NCBI GenBank assembly: GCA_964583605.1
Contig: CAZOWL010000015.1
Location: 1 to 57,760 of the forward strand
DNA length: 57,760 nucleotides
Origin: CAZOWL01 sp964583605
GTDB taxonomy: Bacteria > Pseudomonadota > Gammaproteobacteria > Chromatiales > Chromatiaceae
Reading direction: 5' to 3'
The notes beneath the pieces were generated by a model. That model saw only the letters and a program-made list of their open reading frames with translations. It ran no database searches and had not been told where the DNA came from. The first letter of the stretch is position 1; every line of letters begins with the position of its first letter. The position numbers and the translations under genes are program-made. Of this stretch, positions 33,077-40,706 are shown piece after piece.

Positions 33077-35953
33077 TCAGACCTCCTCCAGCTCGACGCG
33101 CTCGGCGCCGGACTGGACCAGACGCACCGTAATGAACTGCAGCGGTTGCGAGGGGGCGACCCGCAGCTCGACGACGACGCGGCCCAGATCCAGGCTGCGC
33201 GGCGGGTTGACCGAGTCGTCGACCACGACCCGATAGGCCGCGGCCGGCGTGTCGCCGGCGAAGGCGCCGCGCACATGGAGCTGCGCGAGCAGCTGCTCGA
33301 ATCGGTGCTGCACTAGGTCGCGGAAATCCTGGCTGTTGGGCTCGAAGACATAACCGCGACCCTCGCGCAACGCGAGCCGCCGCAGCAGGATCAGGAGCCG
33401 CCGTACATTGATCTGGCGCAGCTCCGCGCGGCGGTCGAGCGTCTCGGCGCTCAGCAGCAGCCAGCCGCGCGGATCGGGGCGGATCAGATTGACACCCAGG
33501 GCCGTCAGCTCGCGCCAATCACGCTCGGAGAAGCTCGGATCGAGCGCGATCAGATCGCGGAAGGCCGCATTGGCGGGCGCAAGCCAGGCGCCTTCTGCGA
33601 CCGCCTGGCGCGCCATCTGGCCCAGGATGGCCCCATCCGGTGGGCCATAGGCGACCAATCCGGTGCCGAACGACCCGCTCTCCGTCTCGCTCGGGCGCGC
33701 GCCGGGCCAGGGATGGAAGAGTCCGGCATAGCTCAAGGCCGAGCCCTCGCCCAGGGTCAACGGCGGCACAGCCGCAATGGCTGCCGGCGCGGCACCAGAC
33801 ATCTGCGGCAACAGCTGCCGCAGATGCTCGCGCACCTGAGCCGTGCGGTAATGCCGCGGCAGCGAGAGACAGGCCCAGGCGTCACCGCGTGCCGCGCAGC
33901 AGCGGATCAAGGCACGGTGGATATCCAGCAGTACGGAAGCGCCCGAGACCTGCGCGGCATCAAACCCGGCGGGTGACTCGAGGCTTGCCGTCGCGAGCGC
34001 CCGCGGCTCGACCAGCACCGTGTTGGACCAAGGGCCCACCGCGCCGCCACGGACACCTCGGACGCGGTAGTACTGCATCGCATCCGTGGGTAGGGGCCGC
34101 TCGAGGCCCGTCTGTGCGCCGCTATAGGCGAGGCGCGCGGACTGGAAGGCGAGGTCGGAGGCGACCTCGAGCTCGAAGGCATCGGGCGCGGCGAAGTCCT
34201 GATCCACCAGGTGCCAGCTCAGCTGAATGGACGCATCGGGCGGTGAGGCTAAGGGCGCCCCGAGCAGCGCGATCTCGTCGATGGGCTGCGCCAGGCAGGC
34301 GAGGAAATCGACGGCCGGCAGTATGCCCCCGCGCGTCGCCGACCAGGGACTTGCGATCCCGCTGCGCAGCGCGCGGACACGGAAGTAGTAGGCCCGCGGA
34401 CAGTCCACCGGCAGCTCGATCTCGGTGAAGGCCGGGGGCGGGATCAGGGCCTCGTCGAGGCTCAGAGGCTGACCGTATAGGTCCAGCGTGGTGGGGCGGT
34501 CGAGCCCGGGCGTAATTCCGTACTCGAGGCGGTAGGCCGTCGCCTCGGCGATCACCGACCAGCTGATCAGATAGCGCCCGCTCGCGCCCGGCGATGTCGG
34601 AATGGCATTCAGCTCGGGCGCCTCCAGGGTCTCCGGCAGGTCGCGGATCGCATCGCTCCACCCGAGGTGCACGGCGTCGGGCACCGCGATCAGCGTGATC
34701 TCCTCGATCGTCAGCAGGCTGTGCAGGCCGCTCAAGGGCTGGCGCAGCAAGTAGTAGCGGCGCTCGGCCTCGCCCAGCAGGGCGCCACTGCCCAGACGCT
34801 TCAGACGGTCGTCCAGGAACAGGTGCGAGCCGTAGTCGGGGATGTCGGGTCCTGTCGCGTCGCTCGAGGCAGCCTCGGGCGCAGCCAGATCCGCCGCCCG
34901 CGCGTCCATGCCCACAGGCAGTGATGGCTCGGGCGCACCCTCCGGTCCGGCCAGTGGAAAGCGCGGCAGGCTGGCCTCGGCGTAGAGCGCCTCGTGCCCA
35001 CCAGCGGTCGGCTGCGGGCCGTGCTCGCGCTCGCGCGCGAAGAGGGTCGCGTCGTCCGGCAGGTGCTGCCAGGCACGCGGGTGGTCGGGGTGGAAGGCCA
35101 GACCGTCGAGGCGCCACTCGGTGTCACCGCGGCGCACCCGCAACGAGAAGCGCAGTCGGTAGATCAGCGGCATGGCCGGCGCCGGCGAGCTGGACTGCCA
35201 GGCCTGGAAGTCCGCCGCGGCCTGCGCCTTGTCGACCGCCGCCCAGACGTCCGCAGGCTGCGCCGGGGAGACGACGAGCGGCGCGTACCAATAGGCCCGC
35301 GTGCCGATCAGGCTGGGAGCGGCCGGGGCCGCCTCGAGCGCGTCGACGAACAGATAGAGCCTCGGCAGCACCTCGCCGAAATCGAGCTCGACCAGCTCAG
35401 CGAGCACCCCATCCGACCAGTCCTCTGGGATCCGATCGAGCCCGACCCGGTAGCGCCAGCCGCCCTGCCCATCGGGATCGATCGCGACTGACTGGGCCCT
35501 GAGGCGGTCGCGCTGCAGCTGGGTGTCGACCAGCAGCTCGTCGGCCCAGTGTCCAGGCGAGCGCGCGCGCAACTCGACAGAGTCCGCCAGGCCCCGGACC
35601 AAGGCGATCCCGGCCGGCACCAGTCCAGGCATGCCGATCCTGCGCACCGGCATGTCGTTCGGCCCGACGCGCACCACCCAGCAGCGCCGGCCACCATTGC
35701 GGAAGAACCCCTCCACGGCGCCGCCGAGCAACGCGAGCTGCGGCGCACCGCGATCGCTGTCCCAGGCAAGGAGCGGATCGGCGCCGTAGAGCTCGCGGAA
35801 GCGTCCCCGATCCTCGACCGCCACCGGCAGATGCACGGGACCGCTGGCGGCGAAGCCGACGAAGGCCGCGATATCCATCCGTGGCAGCACGGCCTGCGGC
35901 TGGCGCGGCTCGACCTCGAAGACGATTCCGGGCAGGCGGGCGGCGGCGAGCAT
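33077..35953 (-). CDS. Giant second sheath protein with two inserted fibronectin-III-like domains
   Basis: A 958-residue sheath protein. The N-terminal core (about 8-100: PGIVFEVEP, AFVGFAASGPVHLPV, GGAVEGFFRNGGRRCWVVRVG) and the C-terminal core (about 670-958: WLLLSAETLDRRAELRQINV, FEPNSQDFRDLVQHRFEQLL) match contractile sheath proteins. Between the strand EEITLIAVPD (417-426) and the helix DIHRALIRCCAARGD (677-691), adjacent in sheath 1, lie about 240 extra residues. They contain two fibronectin-III-like units (about 445-545 and 570-650), each ending with the YYFRVRALRSG...SPWS or YYRVRGVRGG...GPWSN pattern. A further insertion lies at about 130-380. It is half as long again as sheath 1. 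Probably the baseplate-proximal or minor sheath (Afp3/Afp4-like). Confidence 0.88.
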   Translation of the reverse strand: MLAAARLPGIVFEVEPRQPQAVLPRMDIAAFVGFAASGPVHLPVAVEDRGRFRELYGADPLLAWDSDRGAPQLALLGGAVEGFFRNGGRRCWVVRVGPNDMPVRRIGMPGLVPAGIALVRGLADSVELRARSPGHWADELLVDTQLQRDRLRAQSVAIDPDGQGGWRYRVGLDRIPEDWSDGVLAELVELDFGEVLPRLYLFVDALEAAPAAPSLIGTRAYWYAPLVVSPAQPADVWAAVDKAQAAADFQAWQSSSPAPAMPLIYRLRFSLRVRRGDTEWRLDGLAFHPDHPRAWQHLPDDATLFAREREHGPQPTAGGHEALYAEASLPRFPLAGPEGAPEPSLPVGMDARAADLAAPEAASSDATGPDIPDYGSHLFLDDRLKRLGSGALLGEAERRYYLLRQPLSGLHSLLTIEEITLIAVPDAVHLGWSDAIRDLPETLEAPELNAIPTSPGASGRYLISWSVIAEATAYRLEYGITPGLDRPTTLDLYGQPLSLDEALIPPPAFTEIELPVDCPRAYYFRVRALRSGIASPWSATRGGILPAVDFLACLAQPIDEIALLGAPLASPPDASIQLSWHLVDQDFAAPDAFELEVASDLAFQSARLAYSGAQTGLERPLPTDAMQYYRVRGVRGGAVGPWSNTVLVEPRALATASLESPAGFDAAQVSGASVLLDIHRALIRCCAARGDAWACLSLPRHYRTAQVREHLRQLLPQMSGAAPAAIAAVPPLTLGEGSALSYAGLFHPWPGARPSETESGSFGTGLVAYGPPDGAILGQMARQAVAEGAWLAPANAAFRDLIALDPSFSERDWRELTALGVNLIRPDPRGWLLLSAETLDRRAELRQINVRRLLILLRRLALREGRGYVFEPNSQDFRDLVQHRFEQLLAQLHVRGAFAGDTPAAAYRVVVDDSVNPPRSLDLGRVVVELRVAPSQPLQFITVRLVQSGAERVELEEV

Positions 35954-35965
35954 TCAGGCGTCGCC

Positions 35966-36424
35966 TCAGTTGAGCTCGATGCGCTCGGCGGACAGCACCA
36001 GCTCCTCGACGGCAAGATCCGTCCCCTTGCCGTTGAGGCTGGGCCCGGTGTACTTCATCGGGCGCGAATTGATCAGGCGCCAGGTCTGGGCGACCGTCTC
36101 GCGGTCTTCGCTCATCAGTTTGATGGTGACGTTCTTGAGTGCGATCTGGGAGCCGTTGCGCACCTCGTTCAGCCAGTTGTAGAGGGTGCTCAGCTCACCG
36201 ATGACGCCGCGCTTGAGCGTCACATCCGGCGTCTTGACGGTGCCGGTGATCTTGGTCGGCTCATTGGTCGCCGCATTGCCGGCGCGGTATTCGGCGATGG
36301 TGATCTCCATCCCCAGGCCGGAGACCTCCTGAAATCCCGCCTGAGCGCTGTTCTCGTCAAGATCGTCCCAACTGACGCGGAAATTGAACTGGGAGTAGGG
36401 TCTATCGAGTCGTTCGGTGGCCAT
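35966..36424 (-). CDS. Tail tube protein 1, main inner tube (Afp1-like)
   Basis: A 152-residue gp19-family tube protein: YSQFNFRVSWDD at the start, GFQEVSGLGMEITIAEYRAG in the middle, LKRGVIGELSTLYNWL and the closing LAVEELVLSAERIEL. Its length and composition are normal. It follows the main sheath gene by 28 bases, the standard sheath-tube pair, and is expected to polymerise as stacked hexamers forming the cargo channel. Confidence 0.95.
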   Translation of the reverse strand: MATERLDRPYSQFNFRVSWDDLDENSAQAGFQEVSGLGMEITIAEYRAGNAATNEPTKITGTVKTPDVTLKRGVIGELSTLYNWLNEVRNGSQIALKNVTIKLMSEDRETVAQTWRLINSRPMKYTGPSLNGKGTDLAVEELVLSAERIELN

Positions 36425-36452
36425 GGCTGGGTCGCCCTCCGGTCAGCGGTTT

Positions 36453-38312
36453 TCAGGAGCGGGCGTCGGCGGTCTTCTGCCCGATGCGGAAGATCACGAA
36501 CTCGGCGGGCCGCAGCGGCGAGACACCGACCAGACAGATCAGCCGGCCATTGTCGATGTCGTTCTGCGTCATCGTGGTGCGGTCGCAGCGCACGAAGTAG
36601 GCCTGCTCGGGCTTGGTCCCCAAGAGGTGATTGGAGGCCCACTCGTTGAACAGGAAGTCCGAGACCGTCAGCCGGATGTTCTCCCAGAGCACCGGGCCGT
36701 TCGGCTCGAAGACCGCGAACTGGGTGCCCTTCTCAATGGAGCGCTCCAGGAAGGCGAAGTAGCGGCGCACGTTGACGTACTTCCATTCGGGGTCCGAGCT
36801 GGTGGTGCGCGCGCCCCAGACGCGGTAGCCGCGGCCCTCGAAGAATCTCAGGCAGTTGATGCCAAGCGGATTGAGCACCTCCTGCTGCGCCTTGTTGATC
36901 GGCAGCTCAAAGCCAAGCGCCAGGCGCACCACCTCGTTGGCGGGCGCCTTGTGCACCCCTCGCTCGACGTCGTTGCGTGCGTAGATGCCGGCCACGAAGC
37001 CGCTCGGCGGCAGCAGGATCTCGCTCGGCGCCAGGGGGTCATCGGCGAGCGGATTGGCGACCCTCACCCAGGGGTAGTAGAGCGCCGCGCGCGTGCTGTC
37101 GATGCCGCCGCGCAGGTCCCGGATCTCGCTCGGCAGCTGGCCGCGCAGCGAGTCGAGCACGCCGATTCGGTAGCGCATGCGCTCGCAGTGCGTGATGAGC
37201 GCGGCGAGCACGGCGCGACTGACGCCTTCTGAGTCGAGGATCTCGGTCGCGCTCGAGCCGGGCGCGGCGACGATGGAGATGTCTTCCAGGTCCTCGAAGG
37301 CGACGAGTCCGCTCTTGCTGCCGTCGGTGTCTTCGCGACCTTGATAGTCGCTCGTAAATAGCGGACGGCCGTCGTTGCCGTTGGTGAGCTCGACGCTCAG
37401 GCTGCGCTCCGCGTCCGTGGCCTCGTCGTCCTCCAGCGCCTGGAGTATCGCCGCGCCGTCGCCGCCGAGGAGCGCGGCCGCGATCTCAAGCCCCGTATCC
37501 AGGTCCTGCGGATCGAATACCAGGGGGACATAGAGTGCCGTGGCGCGCCGCTGCGGCTCGACCGCGAAGACCGCGCTCAGCGAGCGTGCCTGCCCAGGAT
37601 CGAGCGCCAGGTCTTCCCACGCCTGCTCCTGATCGAAGCGGCCGTTGCCGCGGGTCGTGACCGTCACCGTCAGCGGATAGACGGCGACGACGGAATCCAG
37701 CTCGCGCTCGGCCGGACTCTGGTCCGGGCTCTCCACCGCGAAGCGGCGCACACCGCCTTCGAGGCGGCTAGTGACCGCAAAGAGCTCGAGCTGCGTAGGC
37801 GAGGCACCGCTCGCATCCACGAGCACCACCTGCGCGTCGCGCACGCCACTCAGCGTGGCCACGCCATCGACCACACGACGCACATTGGGACCGCGCTTGA
37901 ACAGGAGGGTCACGGCCATGTTGCCGGCCGCCCCCGGATAGCGTGCCCGGAGCTCGTAGTCGGGCGGGGAGGCACCGGCCGGCTGCCAGCTGGCGACGCC
38001 GTCATCGTCATCGCTCAGCGCGCTGAAGACCCGGGCGACATAGAGCCGTTTGCCGCCTTCCTCGAAATAGGCGCGCACTGCCTGCGCCAGGTAGTTGGTC
38101 TGGCGATTGGTGCCGCCCAGCCTCAGCTGATCGATGCCACCATAGATGCGCTCGAACTCGGTGAAACTGGTCAGTATCTCGGGCTCGCCGGTGATCGGCC
38201 CGAACCTGGCCGGCCCGACGAAGCCGGTCGTGCTGGTGCTGACACCCTCGATGGTCTTCTGCCGGAAGCTGGTCTCCTCGACGAAGACGCCGGGCGCGAG
38301 ATATTCAGGCAT
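36453..38312 (-). CDS. Main contractile tail sheath protein (sheath 1)
   Basis: A 619-residue sheath protein. It begins with the near-universal YLAPGVFVEE, followed by STSTTGFVGPARFGP and AYFEEGGKRLYVARVF. The C-terminal core has YVNVRRYFAFLERSIEKGTQF, FEPNGPVLWENIR and the handshake-forming terminal strands (LICLVGVSPLRPAEFVIFRI). Its contraction drives the inner tube outwards. It is read before tube 1. The gene begins 31 bases after the preceding stop. The class is certain. Confidence 0.97.
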   Translation of the reverse strand: MPEYLAPGVFVEETSFRQKTIEGVSTSTTGFVGPARFGPITGEPEILTSFTEFERIYGGIDQLRLGGTNRQTNYLAQAVRAYFEEGGKRLYVARVFSALSDDDDGVASWQPAGASPPDYELRARYPGAAGNMAVTLLFKRGPNVRRVVDGVATLSGVRDAQVVLVDASGASPTQLELFAVTSRLEGGVRRFAVESPDQSPAERELDSVVAVYPLTVTVTTRGNGRFDQEQAWEDLALDPGQARSLSAVFAVEPQRRATALYVPLVFDPQDLDTGLEIAAALLGGDGAAILQALEDDEATDAERSLSVELTNGNDGRPLFTSDYQGREDTDGSKSGLVAFEDLEDISIVAAPGSSATEILDSEGVSRAVLAALITHCERMRYRIGVLDSLRGQLPSEIRDLRGGIDSTRAALYYPWVRVANPLADDPLAPSEILLPPSGFVAGIYARNDVERGVHKAPANEVVRLALGFELPINKAQQEVLNPLGINCLRFFEGRGYRVWGARTTSSDPEWKYVNVRRYFAFLERSIEKGTQFAVFEPNGPVLWENIRLTVSDFLFNEWASNHLLGTKPEQAYFVRCDRTTMTQNDIDNGRLICLVGVSPLRPAEFVIFRIGQKTADARS

Positions 38313-38343
38313 GTCCTAACCTCCGCAAGATGGCTCAACAAGG

Positions 38344-39237
38344 CTACCTGGGCTCGATCAGCAACCGCTGCGCACCCAGCGTCGTCACAGTCAATTCCCG
38401 GCCGTAGGTCAGCACGCCCGGCCACGCCTCCGCCAAGCCAGGGCTGGCGCCAAGATCCGGCGACTGCAGCCAGAGATCGGCCAGCGGCTGGGTGAGCAGG
38501 CTCAGGTAATCGGGCAAGGCGGTGCGCGGCAGCGCGACCTGATGCCCCGGGTCATAGAGCACCCGCAGCTCGAGCGGCCAGCTCTGGCTGAACAGCGAGC
38601 CCAGACCGAGCGCCGGCGACGGCGAGCCCGTGATGTCCTGAGCAATGCCTGGGTAAGGCAGCCAGACCGCGAAGCGTCCGTCGCTATCGCTGAGGCCGTG
38701 GGCCTCCTCGCCACCGACAGAGACCTGGATCAGCGCATGAGCAGCGGGTCTCCCGTTGACCCGGTCGCGCAGCTCGCCGTAGATGCCGGCGATCCATGAG
38801 GGTCGCTGGCGCGCGACTGTCGACAGCAGCAGGAAGCCCGGTGGTGCATCCGCGGACGGACTGTAAAGCGTGCTTTGTCTCGGATAGAGGCCGCGATAGG
38901 GCAGCGGCAAATCGACGCCGCGCGCCGCGGGCAGGTAGCGGTGCTCGCTGTCCTCGACCTGGATGACGACGGGCCGCTGAGACGGCGGCGAGCTGGTTGG
39001 ATCCGCGACGCTGCCGGGGTACTCGAGGTCGCGCAGGCCGGGCAGCCCTTGCAGCACATAGATGTCGGACCTTGACCGATAGGCGGTCACGGGGCGGCCT
39101 GATCCGTCGGCCGGCCAGGCCGTCACCCGCAGTCCGTCCCGGACCTGCTGCTCGATCACCGGGTCCCAGAAGCGTATCCCGAGAGGCGTGTAGACGCCGA
39201 GCTGTTCCAAGACGCTGAATGTCGCGTCGCCGTTCAA
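38344..39237 (-). CDS. Uncharacterised eCIS protein with carboxypeptidase-regulatory-like fold
   Basis: A 297-residue protein with no family name I can give. Segment 150-200 (IAGIYGELRDRVNG, then ALIQVSVGGEE and SDSDGRFAVWLPYP) looks like a carboxypeptidase-regulatory-like beta-sandwich, an Ig-like fold often found on particle surfaces. It starts with TTG (39237), overlapping the TGA of the DUF4255 gene (TTGA), with GAGG upstream; no ATG is available nearby, so the TTG start is likely. Its position between the DUF4255 gene and sheath 1 is common for lineage-specific decoration or cap-associated proteins (inference). Confidence 0.7.
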   Translation of the reverse strand: MNGDATFSVLEQLGVYTPLGIRFWDPVIEQQVRDGLRVTAWPADGSGRPVTAYRSRSDIYVLQGLPGLRDLEYPGSVADPTSSPPSQRPVVIQVEDSEHRYLPAARGVDLPLPYRGLYPRQSTLYSPSADAPPGFLLLSTVARQRPSWIAGIYGELRDRVNGRPAAHALIQVSVGGEEAHGLSDSDGRFAVWLPYPGIAQDITGSPSPALGLGSLFSQSWPLELRVLYDPGHQVALPRTALPDYLSLLTQPLADLWLQSPDLGASPGLAEAWPGVLTYGRELTVTTLGAQRLLIEPR

Positions 39238-39884
39238 CTCGCAGCCTCGCCAAGCGCTTGCGGGCTGTACCGGGCCGCCCGCTGCACCCGCTCCTGCACC
39301 TCAGCGCCGGTGCCCGAGCGCAGCGGCCGCTCGGACTCGAGGTGGATCACCCGTGCCACATAGGGCACCGAGAGTTGGTAGACGTTGGGCATCAGCACCT
39401 CGTAGATGCGCAACAGATTCTCGGTGCTCAGCTCCGCCAGGCTCAGCTCGAGGGTCTCGTCGCTGCGAAACACCGTCGGCGCGACCGCCGTTAGCACACT
39501 CCCCGGCAGCAGCGAGGAATCCTCCATCACCCGCATCATCCAGCCGGCCAGCGCATGCTGCAGCGACGCCTCACCGGCCCAGACGGTCAGCAGGAAATGC
39601 ATCTCCACCGGCAGACGGGCCTGACGGGGCTGCCCGTCGGGTCCGACCCGACCCGGCGGCAACCGCTGCGTGCCATTGGCGAAGATCCGATAGAGAAACA
39701 GGGAGACGCCGTTGGTGATCGGCGAATTCGCGAAATCGCGCGAGGTGAACACGCGAAAGTCGAGCTGCAGCTCAGGGTCGATCAGGGGATCCAGGTCATC
39801 GGCAAAGTCGGCTGGCCGCATATTGCTCCGCAGCTGATGGATCACGGCTTCGCTGACCGCCTCGAGCGCGCGGATGTTAGCCAT
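39234..39884 (-). CDS. DUF4255 tail-terminator/cap-like protein (Afp16/Pvc16-like)
   Basis: A 216-residue protein. IRALEAVSEAVIHQLRS at the start, ISNGVSLFLYRI-like NSPITNGVSLFLYRI, then VEMHFLLTVWAGEASLQHALAGWM and LSVPYVARVIHLE are DUF4255 hallmarks. Members of this family cap the distal end of eCIS particles. I start it at MANIRALEA (39884), as the four codons before it are not conserved-looking; that start lies 8 bases inside the end of the upstream gene, so the two are translationally coupled. Confidence 0.92.
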   Translation of the reverse strand: MANIRALEAVSEAVIHQLRSNMRPADFADDLDPLIDPELQLDFRVFTSRDFANSPITNGVSLFLYRIFANGTQRLPPGRVGPDGQPRQARLPVEMHFLLTVWAGEASLQHALAGWMMRVMEDSSLLPGSVLTAVAPTVFRSDETLELSLAELSTENLLRIYEVLMPNVYQLSVPYVARVIHLESERPLRSGTGAEVQERVQRAARYSPQALGEAAS

Positions 39885-40146
39885 CGCCCGATGCACCCTC
39901 GTTCAGAGACTCGTTCAGCGAATAGAGCAGCCGCCCGTCACTCAGCCGCAAGCAGTTGACCTTGCCCTGACGAACAAGGAGGTCTAAGGCCTCCTGGACG
40001 CGCTGCTGTGATTCCTCGACTCGATGACGCGTAATCCACCAGCCGGCGACGCCTTCCAAGGTATCTGCGGCCTTCCTGTGCGCGCTGAGATAACTGCTGA
40101 TCTCTTCCGCGATCTCAGGGATGCCCTTCTCGAGGTATTGGCTCAC
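39877..40146 (-). CDS. Small winged-helix-like protein, first gene of the eCIS operon
   Basis: About 89 residues from a GTG at 40146; an ATG at 40200 would add 18. The core (DTLEGVAGWWITRHRVEES, then VQEALDLLVRQGKVNCLRL) has the helix-helix-helix plus wing pattern of small winged-helix proteins, and a DTLEG-WW segment occurs in small proteins encoded at the start of other eCIS loci. I prefer the shorter form because the ATG at 40200 lies inside a sigma-54 promoter match and because the recognisable domain starts well after it. Neither start has a strong ribosome binding site. It might regulate the operon or be a particle component; the fold alone does not say which. Confidence 0.65.
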   Translation of the reverse strand: MSQYLEKGIPEIAEEISSYLSAHRKAADTLEGVAGWWITRHRVEESQQRVQEALDLLVRQGKVNCLRLSDGRLLYSLNESLNEGASGDG

Positions 40147-40183
40147 CGGTCTCGCACGGTGTTTGAGTGAATGCCTGCGGAGC

Positions 40184-40199
40184 TGCAAAGCGTGCGCCA
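40184..40199 (-). promoter_or_regulatory. Sigma-54 promoter candidate for the eCIS operon
   Basis: Minus strand TGGCGCACGCTTTGCA against the consensus TGGCACGNNNNTTGCW: 10 of 12 fixed positions agree, and the essential GG (-24) and GC (-12) are exactly 10 bases apart. The start would be near 40172, before the GTG at 40146. An enhancer-binding activator of the right class is encoded at 2520-3944. Confidence 0.6.
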
Positions 40200-40221
40200 T
40201 GCGTACAGAGGCGTCCTGCTC

Positions 40222-40383
40222 GCTTGATCAAGCAAGCAATTGGCTCGCCCAATGGGCGCCGCATTGGGTTCCCGCTGACCCACCTGATGCCCCCGATCCG
40301 GCATCGAACGAAGGACCCTAACAGCCTGTTCTGCGAGTGCACTCCCGTATGACGAGGCGGGTGGGTGCGCCCGGACCCACCCG
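40222..40383 (-). promoter_or_regulatory. Three palindromes upstream of the sigma-54 promoter (candidate activator sites)
   Basis: GCTTGATCAAGC at 40222-40233 is a perfect 12-bp palindrome. CCCAATG/CATTGGG at 40248-40254 and 40262-40268 has a 7-base spacer. CGGGTGGGT/ACCCACCCG at 40358-40366 and 40375-40383 has an 8-base spacer. Their centres lie about 55, 86 and 198 bases upstream of the predicted start, the range used by enhancer-binding proteins. They do not share one sequence, so at most one or two would bind the same activator. The rest of the 40147-40706 gap holds a repeat copy (listed) and no gene that I can support. Confidence 0.4.
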
Positions 40384-40542
40384 GATGCAAACCGGGCCGT
40401 CCAGGGTGCCGCTGCGATCCGCGGCGAGTCTATGTGAGCGGAAGCTTCGCAAATCGCTCCCAAAATCTTGTCGAACAATAGAGAAAGTCACTATTATCAG
40501 CCGCTGTTCGGCCAGCGCCAGCGCGCCAGGTGGCACGGCCCG

Positions 40543-40654
40543 AACGATCATGGGGCGAGCCGAGCCAATCCGGACCATGACATGTCGCCTCGCCCCTGAT
40601 CGTTCCCTCTCCCCAACCCTCTCCCAGAGGGCGAGGGAGCAAACGTGCTGCGCG
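40543..40654 (+). repeat. 112-bp interspersed repeat, copy A
   Basis: First half (40543-40604) is bounded by imperfect inverted ends, AACGATCATGGGGCGAG and CTCGCCCCTGATCGTT. The second half contains CCCTCTCCCAGAGGG, a 6-bp stem with a 3-base loop. Near-identical copies occur at 48489-48600 (same orientation) and 49608-49719 (inverted), all 112 bp long. It resembles a REP/MITE-type element and lies ahead of a GGDEF-EAL gene. Confidence 0.9.
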
Positions 40655-40706
40655 GATCTCGTTGTAAGCCGACCCCAGCCCTAGATAGATAGCGGGTAGA
40701 CGCCTG

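Noticed and set aside
26453..38312. Type VI secretion system or ordinary prophage
   Set aside because: There are no TssJ/L/M membrane proteins, ClpV, capsid, portal, terminase, lysis or integrase genes; DUF5908, DUF4255, the LysM adaptor, the AAA+ ATPase and DUF4157 point to eCIS.
40147..40200. ATG at 40200 as the certain start of the first eCIS gene
   Set aside because: It lies inside the sigma-54 promoter match, has no ribosome site at normal spacing, and adds residues ahead of the recognisable domain; kept only as an alternative.
40531..40550. Plus-strand TGGCACG as a sigma-54 -24 element for the GGDEF-EAL gene
   Set aside because: The bases at the -12 position read GAACG, lacking the required GC with TT before it.
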